This document shows positions 32,903 to 40,845 of a stretch of 64,000 bases of DNA, piece after piece. The notes below the pieces were generated by a model. That model was not told the DNA's origin, did not search any database, and saw only the letters and a list, made by a program, of their open reading frames with translations. The stretch is from the NCBI GenBank assembly GCA_903789595.1, contig CAIFEZ010000010.1, positions 1 through 64,000 on the forward strand. Direction: 5' to 3'. This DNA comes from an uncultured eubacterium 1-6. GTDB taxonomy: Bacteria; Bacillota; Clostridia; Lachnospirales; Lachnospiraceae. Numbering within the stretch: position 1 is the stretch's first letter; each line of letters starts with the position of its first letter. Made by a program: the position numbers and the translations under genes.

Positions 32903-33970
32903 CTATGCCGCGTATTTGAGATAGCCGGTGAATTCCGTGATCAGATCAGAGGGCTGCCGTTCCTTTGCCGCCGCGAAGAGGATCGAGGTCCGAAGCTCTT
33001 CCGAATCAATCGTGAGGGTTTGGATTCCGTCCGGGAGTGCGGGACGCAGCGATTCCGGAAACAGGCACACGGCGCATCCGTTGCTGCACCAGAGCAGGGA
33101 GGTTCTGGCGTCGTCGCAGATGCTGAAATAATCCGGTTCGAGATGCTGCGCAGTGAATTGCTCGTGGATCAGGTCATAGTACCTGCGGTAAACGGAGAGC
33201 GGGTAGCGGGCAAGCTGCGGAAGAGAGATCCTTCCGGAAATCTCGTTTTTCCCGGGGATAGATTCTGCAGAAGATTCCCCATGCATAGATTCTGCAGAAG
33301 ATTCCCCATGCATAGATTCTGCAGAAGATCCCACACGAATAGATTCTTCAGAAGATTCCGCAGGCATAGATTCCTGATTTCGGGTTTTCCCGCAGAACGA
33401 TTCAGCGGCAGATCCCACGGGCGCGGGCATGCCTTCAAGGGCTCTGTTTTCTCCGGATCTCCACTCTGCGGGGAATCCTGCGAGCATGGCTTCGGTGCGA
33501 ATCAGGCGGCAGTCGAACTCATCCACAGGAAAAGGGGTCCGGAGCACGGCGCCTTCAATCACACCTGTCTCAAGCAGGTGCCGAAGCTCGAAGGTGGAGC
33601 CGTCATATAACTGGTAGTGGACATCGGGGTGGTCCTCGGCAAAACGCTTCAGTACAGGCTGCATGATGGCAACGGTCGTGGATGTCATACCCAGATACAG
33701 CGTCTGCCCCTTGCCGGCCCGGATGGTGTCTCTTGCCGCATTGTCTGCCATTTCAAGGATGCGGACCACCCGCGTATAAAAAGTGTGGCCCGCCTTGGTC
33801 AGCCGGATGTGTCGGGCGCCTCTTTCGAAGAGCTGCACGCCGAGCTCGTTTTCCAGCATTTTCATCTGATAGCTGATCGGCGGCTGAGCGACATGAAGCC
33901 GTCTCGCCGCTTCACTGATGCTTCCCGCATCTACAACCGCCTGAAAATATTCCATCTGTTTCAGATCCAT
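32903..33970 (-). CDS. LysR-family transcriptional regulator with internal repeat insertion
   Basis: DNA-binding regulator with the standard N-terminal helix-turn-helix (MEYFQAVVDAGSISEAARRLHVAQPPISYQM) and a periplasmic-binding-like effector domain split into two lobes. Between the lobes (about residues 190-250) is a Ser/Glu-rich insert built from nine-residue units such as SSAESMHGE, encoded by 27-bp repeats. This makes the protein 355 residues instead of about 300. The ligand is unknown. The ATG at 33970 has GAGGT 8 nt upstream; a longer frame to 34000 has none. It is upstream of and in the same direction as folE, but folE has its own promoter. LysR proteins often act on a divergent gene; here that would be the CapA-like gene at 34358. 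Confidence 0.88.
   Translation of the reverse strand: MDLKQMEYFQAVVDAGSISEAARRLHVAQPPISYQMKMLENELGVQLFERGARHIRLTKAGHTFYTRVVRILEMADNAARDTIRAGKGQTLYLGMTSTTVAIMQPVLKRFAEDHPDVHYQLYDGSTFELRHLLETGVIEGAVLRTPFPVDEFDCRLIRTEAMLAGFPAEWRSGENRALEGMPAPVGSAAESFCGKTRNQESMPAESSEESIRVGSSAESMHGESSAESMHGESSAESIPGKNEISGRISLPQLARYPLSVYRRYYDLIHEQFTAQHLEPDYFSICDDARTSLLWCSNGCAVCLFPESLRPALPDGIQTLTIDSEELRTSILFAAAKERQPSDLITEFTGYLKYAA
33261..33368. repeat. 27-bp in-frame minisatellite inside the LysR gene
   Basis: Four 27-bp units (33261, 33288, 33315, 33342); the first two are identical. Each begins GATTCTGCAGAAGAT or a near variant on the + strand. The length is a multiple of three, so copy changes keep the reading frame. 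Confidence 0.9.
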
Positions 33971-34357
33971 GTCCGTGACCTCACATATATTATTCTTCAC
34001 ATACTATATCCTATATTTCTGCAAGTGAAAAGGTGTCATCAGAATCTGAAACCCCGTTCCGTTTTTTAAAACTGCCCATTGATGAACAGGCGGATCACAT
34101 ATACAATCAATGTAGACGATGTCTGAAGTGATCCATCATCTGGCGATATTTGTTTCGAGGCTATGGATATGGGAGTCATAATCAGAATAGGTTCAAAGAA
34201 AAAAGGAGCATGGATCATTCGTTCAGAAAAAATTGACTGATTTTTGAAGATACCTGATTTGAGTTGGATCAGGTGAAAATCAGGCAGCAGTATGACTAAC
34301 TGAAAAAATGTAATCGAAACCTGATGAAACAGGGATTTAATGTGGGGGACAATTGAA
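33971..34357. other. intergenic region between divergent LysR and CapA-like genes
   Basis: 387 bp without a convincing gene. It holds an inverted repeat ACCTGAT/ATCAGGT (34252-34274) and a TTGACT hexamer at 34233 that could be a -35 box for the CapA-like gene, though its -10 is poor. A LysR operator would be expected here, but I cannot point to one confidently. Confidence 0.4.
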
Positions 34358-35662
34358 ATGGAGGATGAGAGAAAGCGCCGCGGCGCGCAGTCCGGCGGAC
34401 GGCGGGACATTTCTGACATGACGGAGGAGGAAATCCGTACGAGGAAGAGACGGCAGGCGGCGAGGCGCCGCCGGCAGGCACAGGTGCGCAGAAGAAAGCG
34501 GATTCTGGCCTGCTGTGCGGGCGGAGTTGTGTTTGCGGTCGTCATCGCTGCTGCGGTTCACGCGGGCGGCTCCTCAAAGAGCAAGGGAGGCAAGGCTGCT
34601 TCCGGAGAAACGCTGGAGGCGGTTACCGTCACAAGCTCGGAGGCGGCTGCGGCGCGCTCTTCCGCAAAAATCAAGCCGACTGATCTGAAGATGACCTTTA
34701 CCGGAGACGTGATCCTGGGAACGGATGAGTATTTTGATTACAGCACGAGCATGAATGCGTACTATGATTTGAACGGCCCGGACTACTTTCTGAAGAATGT
34801 AAAGGATATCTTCAGCAATGACGACCTGACGGTCATCAATTTTGAAGGAACGCTGACCAACGAGACTGCAAGGGTTGGAAACCAGTTCGCTTTCAAGGCT
34901 CCGCCGGAATATGTAAACATCATCAATAAGGAGTCAATTGAGGCGGCGAACGTGGCGAATAATCACAGCCACGATTACGGCGAGAAGAGCTTTACGGACA
35001 CGGTGAATACGCTGAAGGAAAACAACATCACTCCGTTCGGCTATGATGATACGGCAGTAATTGAGGTAAAAGGCGTGAAGGTCGGTCTGTTCGGAATCTA
35101 TGAGCTCGATGAATACGACGGTGTAGCGCCGCAGGTGACTTCAAATATCAACAAGCTGAAAAAAGAAGGAGCGGATGTGATCGTCGCCGTTTTCCACTGG
35201 GGCAACGAGCTGGAAAGCTGCCCGGATCAGTATCAGGTGGAGCTGGGGCACCAGGCCATCGACGAGGGGGCGGATCTGGTGGTCGGCCATCATCCGCATG
35301 TCATACAGGGAATCGAGTACTATAAGGGAAAGACCATCGCCTATTCGCTTGGAAATTTCTGCTTCGGAGGCAATTATCATCCGACGGAAATCGACACGAT
35401 GATCTTCCAGACGACCATCTCGGTGGATGAAAACGCGAAGATGACCGGTTCCACGATCAATATCATTCCATGCCTGGAATCAACGACGTGGGAGTACAAC
35501 GATTACGTTCCCACGCCGCTGACAGGGTCGGACGCGCAGTCAGTGATTGACAAGCTGGACGAGCGCAGCCGGGAGATTGCCTCTACATATCAGACGGATA
35601 CCGTGTATGACAGCACCGATACTTCTGGCGGAAATACCGTGAGTTCAGGCAGTATCGAATGA
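34358..35662 (+). CDS. CapA-like (poly-gamma-glutamate synthesis type) metallophosphatase-fold protein
   Basis: Membrane-anchored extracellular protein of 434 residues. A very basic cytoplasmic head (RKRRQAARRRRQAQVRRRKR) is followed by one helix (ILACCAGGVVFAVVIAAAV) and an extracellular PGA_cap domain from about 105. Family motifs: FTGDVILGTD, VINFEGTLTN, ANVANNHSHDYG, VAVFHWGNE, VVGHHPHVIQGIEYYKGKTIAYSLGNF. These match calcineurin-like metal sites. CapA is linked to poly-gamma-glutamate capsule, but no capB/capC is nearby, so a cell-envelope role is all that can be claimed. The ATG at 34358 has GGGGG 9 nt upstream; an earlier ATG at 34340 lacks a site. Confidence 0.85.
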   Translation: MEDERKRRGAQSGGRRDISDMTEEEIRTRKRRQAARRRRQAQVRRRKRILACCAGGVVFAVVIAAAVHAGGSSKSKGGKAASGETLEAVTVTSSEAAAARSSAKIKPTDLKMTFTGDVILGTDEYFDYSTSMNAYYDLNGPDYFLKNVKDIFSNDDLTVINFEGTLTNETARVGNQFAFKAPPEYVNIINKESIEAANVANNHSHDYGEKSFTDTVNTLKENNITPFGYDDTAVIEVKGVKVGLFGIYELDEYDGVAPQVTSNINKLKKEGADVIVAVFHWGNELESCPDQYQVELGHQAIDEGADLVVGHHPHVIQGIEYYKGKTIAYSLGNFCFGGNYHPTEIDTMIFQTTISVDENAKMTGSTINIIPCLESTTWEYNDYVPTPLTGSDAQSVIDKLDERSREIASTYQTDTVYDSTDTSGGNTVSSGSIE

Positions 35663-35713
35663 CATGTGAGCAAAAAAATGATAAACATATAGCTAATGGC
35701 ACTGATAAATATG

Positions 35714-35742
35714 TTGACAAATCTACTGACAAATAATACATT
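35714..35742 (+). promoter_or_regulatory. promoter of the toxin-antitoxin operon
   Basis: TTGACA (35714-35719), 17-nt spacer, TACATT (35737-35742). A second TGACAAAT copy lies in the spacer; such repeats near the promoter may be the antitoxin's own binding site. Confidence 0.55.
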
Positions 35743-35765
35743 AAGATGTGAAGGGAGGGATTTCC

Positions 35766-36089
35766 ATGAATTCTATTGTAAACGTAATAAAAAGTACGGT
35801 TCCAATCAGTCAATTTAATCGAGGATTGGCAGGAAAGATATTTACGGAAGTAAAAAAGTACGGAGCAAAAGTAGTAATGAAAAATAACACGCCAGAATGT
35901 GTCCTGCTTTCTCCCGAAGAATATACCAGAATGGTCGACGAAATCAATGATGCCAAATTGTTGAATCTGGCTAATGAAAGAATGAAAAGCTCTGATATTT
36001 CGCAGGCAGTTCCGGCGGAGGATGTTTATCGAAGATTAGGCATTACAGAGAGTGATTTCGCGGATTATGAGGATGTTGAGATTGAATGA
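35766..36089 (+). CDS. Phd/YefM-family antitoxin
   Basis: 107-residue antitoxin of a type II toxin-antitoxin pair. The N-terminal DNA-binding Phd/YefM fold is visible (VPISQFNRGLAGKIFTEV, VVMKNNTPECVLLSPEEYTRMVDE) and an acidic C-terminal tail (ESDFADYEDVEIE) is suited to wrap the toxin. ATG 35766 has GGGAGGG upstream. Its stop overlaps the toxin start (ATGA), which couples their translation. It probably represses its own promoter. Confidence 0.88.
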   Translation: MNSIVNVIKSTVPISQFNRGLAGKIFTEVKKYGAKVVMKNNTPECVLLSPEEYTRMVDEINDAKLLNLANERMKSSDISQAVPAEDVYRRLGITESDFADYEDVEIE

Positions 36090-36415
36090 ACTGGATAATT
36101 CGTTATTTACCCGAAGCGGAAAAGGATTTACAAAATCTGGATGGTTCGAGCCGTATTCTTACCATTAAGGCGATAAAAAAAGTACAAGATAACCCGCTTC
36201 CTCAAAATGAGGGAGGAAGAGGAAAACCTTTAGGGCATAAAAAGAACAGCGACTTGACCGGATTTCTTAAGATCAAATTGAAAAGCATAGGAATCCGAGT
36301 TGTGTATACATTGGTAAGAACGGATCATGTCATGTTGATTGTAGTCATAGGCATTCGTTCTGATGATGAAGTATATGAACTGGCTGCTCACAGAAAAACC
36401 AGGCACGACCTTTAG
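36086..36415 (+). CDS. RelE/ParE-superfamily toxin
   Basis: 109-residue basic protein of the RelE/ParE fold: WIIRYLPEAEKDLQNLDGSSR at the start, central KPLGHKKNSDLTGFLKIKLKS, then IGIRVVYTLVRTDHVMLIVVIGIRSDDEVYELAAHR. The IRVVY strand and C-terminal RxDDEVY...HR match YafQ/RelE-like toxins, which cut ribosome-bound mRNA; a ParE-like gyrase poison cannot be ruled out. It overlaps the antitoxin by 4 bp and is followed by a terminator. Confidence 0.87.
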   Translation: MNWIIRYLPEAEKDLQNLDGSSRILTIKAIKKVQDNPLPQNEGGRGKPLGHKKNSDLTGFLKIKLKSIGIRVVYTLVRTDHVMLIVVIGIRSDDEVYELAAHRKTRHDL

Positions 36416-36424
36416 CCTGTCTAA

Positions 36425-36476
36425 AAGAAAGAACCCTTATGAGATGTCGAATTCTCGTACAGGGTTCTTTCTTATT
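36425..36476. terminator. terminator after the toxin gene
   Basis: AAGAAAGAACCCT (36425-36437) pairs with AGGGTTCTTTCTT (36461-36473), 13 bp, loop of 23 nt, then ATTT. It lies between convergent transcripts and can serve both. Confidence 0.8.
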
Positions 36477-36590
36477 TACGCGAACAGCGAGCCACAGCCG
36501 AATGTAAAATATTCGTGTGGGGCGAGCGCCGCTTGCGCGAACTGTGCGTGGCAAAGTTCCAGCTTCTCTCAAACTGCGTGCGGCGGAGCA

Positions 36591-38534
36591 TCAGCTTCTT
36601 TCAAACTGTGCGTGGTAAAGCCGGCTGTAGAAGCCGTTTTTCGCGAGCAGCTGTTCGTGGTTGCCCTGTTCGATGATGTGGCCGTCGCGCATAACGAGAA
36701 TTTCATCCGCGTCCCGGATGGTGGAGAGACGGTGTGCGACCACAAAGCTGGTGCGTCCCTTCATCATTTCGTCGAAGGCCTTCTGGATACGGATTTCGGT
36801 GAGCGTATCGATAGAGGAGGTCGCTTCATCAAGGATCAGGATGGGCGGAAGATTCAGCATGACTCTGGCGATGCAGAGGAGCTGCTTCTGTCCGGCGGAG
36901 AGGTTTCCGCCGTTTTCTTCGATTTCTGTGTCGTAGCCCTTTGGCATGCGGAGAATGAAGCTATGGGCGTATGCCTTCTTCGCGGCCGCGACGATTTCCT
37001 CGTCGGTGGCGTTGGGCTTTCCGTACGCGATGTTCTCCCGGATGGTTCCTGCCTTCAGCCAGGTGTCCTGCAGAACCATGCCGTAGTTGTCGCGCAGGCT
37101 CAGCCGTCTGATCCTGCGGATATCGGTTCCGTCCACCGAGATGGAGCCGCTGTTCACGTCATAGAAACGCATGAGCAAATTGATGATGGTCGTTTTTCCG
37201 CAGCCGGTCGGGCCTACGATGGCGATCCGTCTGCCGGGCGCGACGTCTACATTGAGGTTCTCGATCAGCGGATGGTCGGGGGTGTAGGAGAAGGCTACAT
37301 TTTTGATCTGAACGGCGCCTTTTGCGTGCTCGATGGTAACCGCATCCGGATCATCGGCGGGTTCGGGCTCTTCATCCAGCATTTCGAACACACGTCCCGC
37401 GGATGCGACAGAATTCTGGAACTCTGTGATCACGTTCGTGATATCGTTGAACGGCTGGCTGTACTGCTTGACGTAGGCGAGGAAGCTGGTCAGCTTTCCG
37501 ATCGTCAGCAGCGAGGAGCCGATGGGCGACAGGAAGCAGAGCAGGCATCCGGCGATAACTACGCCGTTGTAGATCAGGGTATTGAGGAACCTTGTCGTCG
37601 GGTTGGTCAGAGAGGAATAGAAGGTGGCCTTCATGCTGTTCTCACCAAGCTCACGGCTTCGCTTCTCGAATTCCTTCAGGGCGTCTGCCTCGTGGCCGAA
37701 GGTCTGGACGACGGTCAGATTTCCGATCATCTCGTTGGTCAGCGTCGTCAGGTTTCCCCTCGATTCTGACTGCTTCTTGAAGAATTGGAAGGAGCGGTCG
37801 GAGATGAATTTTGCGGCAAAAAATGTCAGCGGCGTCAGGACGGCGACGATCAGTGTAATCAACGGCTGAAGCGTCAGCATGAAGATAATGGTTCCCACGA
37901 TGGTTACAATGCCGGTAAACAGGTTGGTGAAGCCGAGCAGTATGCCGTCGGAGAGCTGCTCAATGTCGGTGATGACACGGCTGATCAGATCGCCTGTGGG
38001 GTGCGCGTCAATGTAAGAGAGAGGCAGACTGTGGATCTTGTGAAAGGCCTCCTTCCGAAGATCCCGCACGATCAGGTAGGTGATTTTGTTGTTGATGTGG
38101 TTCATGGTCCACTGTGCCGCCGCTGTGACCGCGATGCAGATCACGATTCTGCGGATGATGCGCAAGAGACCCGCGAAATCGACATGGTCCTTTGAGACGA
38201 TCAGGTCCACGCCATTTCCGATGAAGATGGGTATCAGCAGGGTCAGCGCGACGGACAGAACAGCCAGGAGCAGGGACAGAATCACAAATCCCATGTAGGG
38301 CTTCACGTAGCGGATGATCCGCAAGAGGGTGTTCTTTCGCTGTGCTTTTTTTGTGCTCTCTGCATCCTTTGCATTCTCCGCATTCTTTTGATTATCTGTT
38401 CTCCTGACTACGGCATCACTCCTATCAGCCGGTTTTCTTTTCTCGGAAGCTTTCTTATCATCTGCTTTCATGATTTCAGGATCGTTTTTGTCATGTATTT
38501 CCATATTCCTCAGATCTTTCGTGCTTTTCGTCAT
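36591..38534 (-). CDS. ABC exporter half-transporter (canonical site)
   Basis: Type IV ABC exporter subunit, about 647 residues: a long charged N-terminal tail (about 1-75, Lys/Asp/Glu-rich), six membrane helices (about 80-390), and an ATPase domain with Walker A VGPTGCGKTTIINLL, Q-loop LQDTWL, signature LSAGQKQ, and Walker B ILILDEATSSID with the catalytic Glu. It pairs with the gene directly upstream (gap 1 bp) as a heterodimeric multidrug-type exporter. The start at 38534 is preferred because GGAGGTGA lies 5-7 nt before it; GTG 38543 is part of that site. Substrate unknown. Confidence 0.92.
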   Translation of the reverse strand: MTKSTKDLRNMEIHDKNDPEIMKADDKKASEKRKPADRSDAVVRRTDNQKNAENAKDAESTKKAQRKNTLLRIIRYVKPYMGFVILSLLLAVLSVALTLLIPIFIGNGVDLIVSKDHVDFAGLLRIIRRIVICIAVTAAAQWTMNHINNKITYLIVRDLRKEAFHKIHSLPLSYIDAHPTGDLISRVITDIEQLSDGILLGFTNLFTGIVTIVGTIIFMLTLQPLITLIVAVLTPLTFFAAKFISDRSFQFFKKQSESRGNLTTLTNEMIGNLTVVQTFGHEADALKEFEKRSRELGENSMKATFYSSLTNPTTRFLNTLIYNGVVIAGCLLCFLSPIGSSLLTIGKLTSFLAYVKQYSQPFNDITNVITEFQNSVASAGRVFEMLDEEPEPADDPDAVTIEHAKGAVQIKNVAFSYTPDHPLIENLNVDVAPGRRIAIVGPTGCGKTTIINLLMRFYDVNSGSISVDGTDIRRIRRLSLRDNYGMVLQDTWLKAGTIRENIAYGKPNATDEEIVAAAKKAYAHSFILRMPKGYDTEIEENGGNLSAGQKQLLCIARVMLNLPPILILDEATSSIDTLTEIRIQKAFDEMMKGRTSFVVAHRLSTIRDADEILVMRDGHIIEQGNHEQLLAKNGFYSRLYHAQFERS

Positions 38535-38535
38535 T

Positions 38536-40344
38536 TCATTCACCTCCCTTCTGGCTATCTGCGGTACCGTCCGGCGTTTTCGGGCTGCTGCCTGTTTCGG
38601 CCGCTGCCCTCAGGTCATTTTCTATTTCCTCCGGTGTCATCTGGGATTTGCAGATATCCCGGTATATTTCACAGCTCTTCAACAGCTCGAAGTGATTTCC
38701 GGTTCCGGCGAGCCTTCCGTCGTCGAGAACAAGGATCTGATCGGCGCTCCGGATGGTGCTGACACGCTGGGAGACGAGTATGACGGTTCGCCTGGAGATA
38801 TCGTTGTGAATGGCCTTCCGCAGCTTTGCATCGGTGGCAAAATCGAGAGCGGAGGCACTGTCGTCCAGAATCAGGATCTGCGGATCCCGTACCACGGCGC
38901 GGGCGATGGTCAGACGCTGTTTCTGTCCGCCGGAGAGGTTGCGGCCCTCCTGTTCGACCGAAAGGTCGAGGCCATCGCCCTTCTGGTCGACGAATTCCCG
39001 GGCCTGGGCGATGTCCAGCGCCTTGTAGATTTGTTCGTCACTGGCGTCATCGTTGCCCCATTTCATGTTGTCGCGAAGGGTGCCCTGAAAGAGTACGGCC
39101 TTTTGAGGAACGACGCCGATGCGGGAGCGGAGATCCTTTTCCCGAATGTCACGTACGTTTTTCCCGTTCAGGGATACGGAGCCGGAATCCGTGTCATAGA
39201 ACCTCGGGAGGAGGTTGATCAGCGTACTCTTGCCGGCACCGGTTCCGCCGATAATGCCGAGGGTGGACCCTGCGTCTGCGTGAAAGCTGATGTCATCGAG
39301 GGCAGGAGAGGAGCCGTCCTGATAGGAGAAGGTGACATGATCGAAGTCGATCGATGCTCCGTCCGCTCCAACCGGAAAATCCTGACTTCCGTCCGCCCGT
39401 GTATTCTCCATCCGGAAGACATCGTCCACGCGGTTCATGGATGCCGCAGCGCGGGAGAGCAGAATAATGAGGTTGGCGAGCTTCACCAGCTCGGTCAGGA
39501 TCTGGGTCATGTAGTTGACCAGGGCAGTGATGCCTCCCTGTGTCAGGGCGCCGGAATTGACCCGGCCGCCGCCGATCCAGAGAATTGCGACGATGCCGAG
39601 GTTGATGACGACATAGGTCATAGGGTTCAGCAGAGCGGATATTTTTCCCACATGGATCTGCTTCTGATAGAGACGTTCGGTCTCGTCATCAAAAGAGGCG
39701 GTCTCCTTCTTCTGCTGATTAAATGCGCGGACGACGCGCACGCCCTGCAGATTTTCCCGGGTCTTCCGGAGAATCTTGTCCAGCTGTGCCTGAACATTGC
39801 GGTTCAGAGGCATTGTGATGAGTATGATCGCCATAACGATAAACAGCAGCACGGGGATGACGACGGCAAAGCTGACCGCGGTCGGAACGTCAACGGTAAA
39901 GGCAAGGATCATGGCTCCGAAGACGACGAAGGGCGAGCGCAGGAAGAGTCGGAGGAACATGTTGACACCGTTTTGTACGGTGTTGATGTCACTGGTCATC
40001 CTTGTGATTAATGTTGAGGTTCCGATGCTGTCGATCTGCTTCCAGGACAGCGTCTGGATGTGTGCGTAGAGATCGTTCCGCATCAGGGTGGAAGTGCTGG
40101 TGGCGACCTTTGCGGCAAAATACTGCGCGGTGATCGCGGAGGCGAGGCCGATGAAGCCGAGAATGATCAGCAGAATGCCGTTGTGAATAATGTAGGACAC
40201 ATCGCGGTTAGCGATTCCGACATCAATCATTCTGGCTACGATCAGAGGAACGATCAGCTCAAAGGTTGCTTCCAGCATCTTAAAAAGCGGAGCACAGATC
40301 GTCTCCGCCAGATGCAGCTTCAGATAAGACCAGAGTCGTTTCAT
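38536..40344 (-). CDS. ABC exporter half-transporter (degenerate site)
   Basis: Partner half-transporter, 602 residues: six membrane helices (about 15-310) and an ATPase domain (Walker A GGTGAGKSTLINLL, Q-loop VPQKAVLF, signature LSGGQKQR). Its Walker B reads ILILDDSASALD: the catalytic Glu is replaced by Asp, so one of the two ATP sites of the dimer is degenerate, as in TM287/288-type exporters. The partner at 36591 keeps the Glu. A C-terminal polar tail follows (ENDLRAAAETGSSPKTPDG). Transcribed first, after a hairpin in the leader (40390-40427). Drugs, lipids or peptides are all possible substrates. Confidence 0.92.
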   Translation of the reverse strand: MKRLWSYLKLHLAETICAPLFKMLEATFELIVPLIVARMIDVGIANRDVSYIIHNGILLIILGFIGLASAITAQYFAAKVATSTSTLMRNDLYAHIQTLSWKQIDSIGTSTLITRMTSDINTVQNGVNMFLRLFLRSPFVVFGAMILAFTVDVPTAVSFAVVIPVLLFIVMAIILITMPLNRNVQAQLDKILRKTRENLQGVRVVRAFNQQKKETASFDDETERLYQKQIHVGKISALLNPMTYVVINLGIVAILWIGGGRVNSGALTQGGITALVNYMTQILTELVKLANLIILLSRAAASMNRVDDVFRMENTRADGSQDFPVGADGASIDFDHVTFSYQDGSSPALDDISFHADAGSTLGIIGGTGAGKSTLINLLPRFYDTDSGSVSLNGKNVRDIREKDLRSRIGVVPQKAVLFQGTLRDNMKWGNDDASDEQIYKALDIAQAREFVDQKGDGLDLSVEQEGRNLSGGQKQRLTIARAVVRDPQILILDDSASALDFATDAKLRKAIHNDISRRTVILVSQRVSTIRSADQILVLDDGRLAGTGNHFELLKSCEIYRDICKSQMTPEEIENDLRAAAETGSSPKTPDGTADSQKGGE

Positions 40345-40389
40345 GATAAAGAGTCCTTTCTATATGACAGGCACCTGCGCCTGCATGGG

Positions 40390-40427
40390 AAGTCCTGCCG
40401 CACTGCGTTTTGTACGCGGCAGGACTT
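40390..40427 (-). other. leader hairpin of the ABC exporter operon
   Basis: Perfect 12-bp stem AAGTCCTGCCGC (40390-40401) with GCGGCAGGACTT (40416-40427), 14-nt loop, about 45 bp before the exporter start codon on the - strand. No T-run follows on either strand. It could be a regulator site or an RNA element. The rest of the gap to 40845 holds no convincing gene. Confidence 0.5.
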
Positions 40428-40702
40428 ATGCTGTATAAAGTGTACGCCGGAAGTATAGAAAACACAAATACGAAATCTTTTGAGGAACCATATAAAAATT
40501 GTATATATAACGAAATGTTGGCAGGTTATTTGTATAGAAAGAAAACCAAACCCTTGCCGGCGCAGGAAGAAGTTTTTTTGGCGCAGAAGAATGTTGCATT
40601 TCAGAACATGTTTGAATAAAATGTCCAATATGCTCTTCAAAAACGCAGACAGGACCGACGCACGCGAAGCGTGAGAACGGGACAGGCGCGCGCGAAGCGA
40701 GC

Positions 40703-40786
40703 GAAAGGAAACAGAAGCGATAAAGCGGACGAAAGGAAACAGAAGCGGCGAGGCGGGCGATAGGAAACGAAAGCCGCGAGGCGTCT
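40703..40786. repeat. 28-bp tandem repeat, three imperfect copies
   Basis: Units start at 40703, 40731 and 40759, each beginning GAAAGGAAAC (third: GATAGGAAAC) and rich in GCG. They lie just upstream of the large ABC gene at 40846. No gene is read through them convincingly. Confidence 0.65.
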
Positions 40787-40845
40787 TCCGTAGGGCGGGA
40801 GCTTATTGGACAAAGGTAAGGAGCACATAAGGAGAAAGTAATTTC

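Noticed and set aside
38470-40011. 513-codon + strand frame opposite the ABC exporter gene
   Set aside because: Antisense to a clear transporter subunit and without a start site.
40410-40619. Small + strand ORF between the ABC operons
   Set aside because: No ribosome site and it begins inside a hairpin; no recognisable feature.
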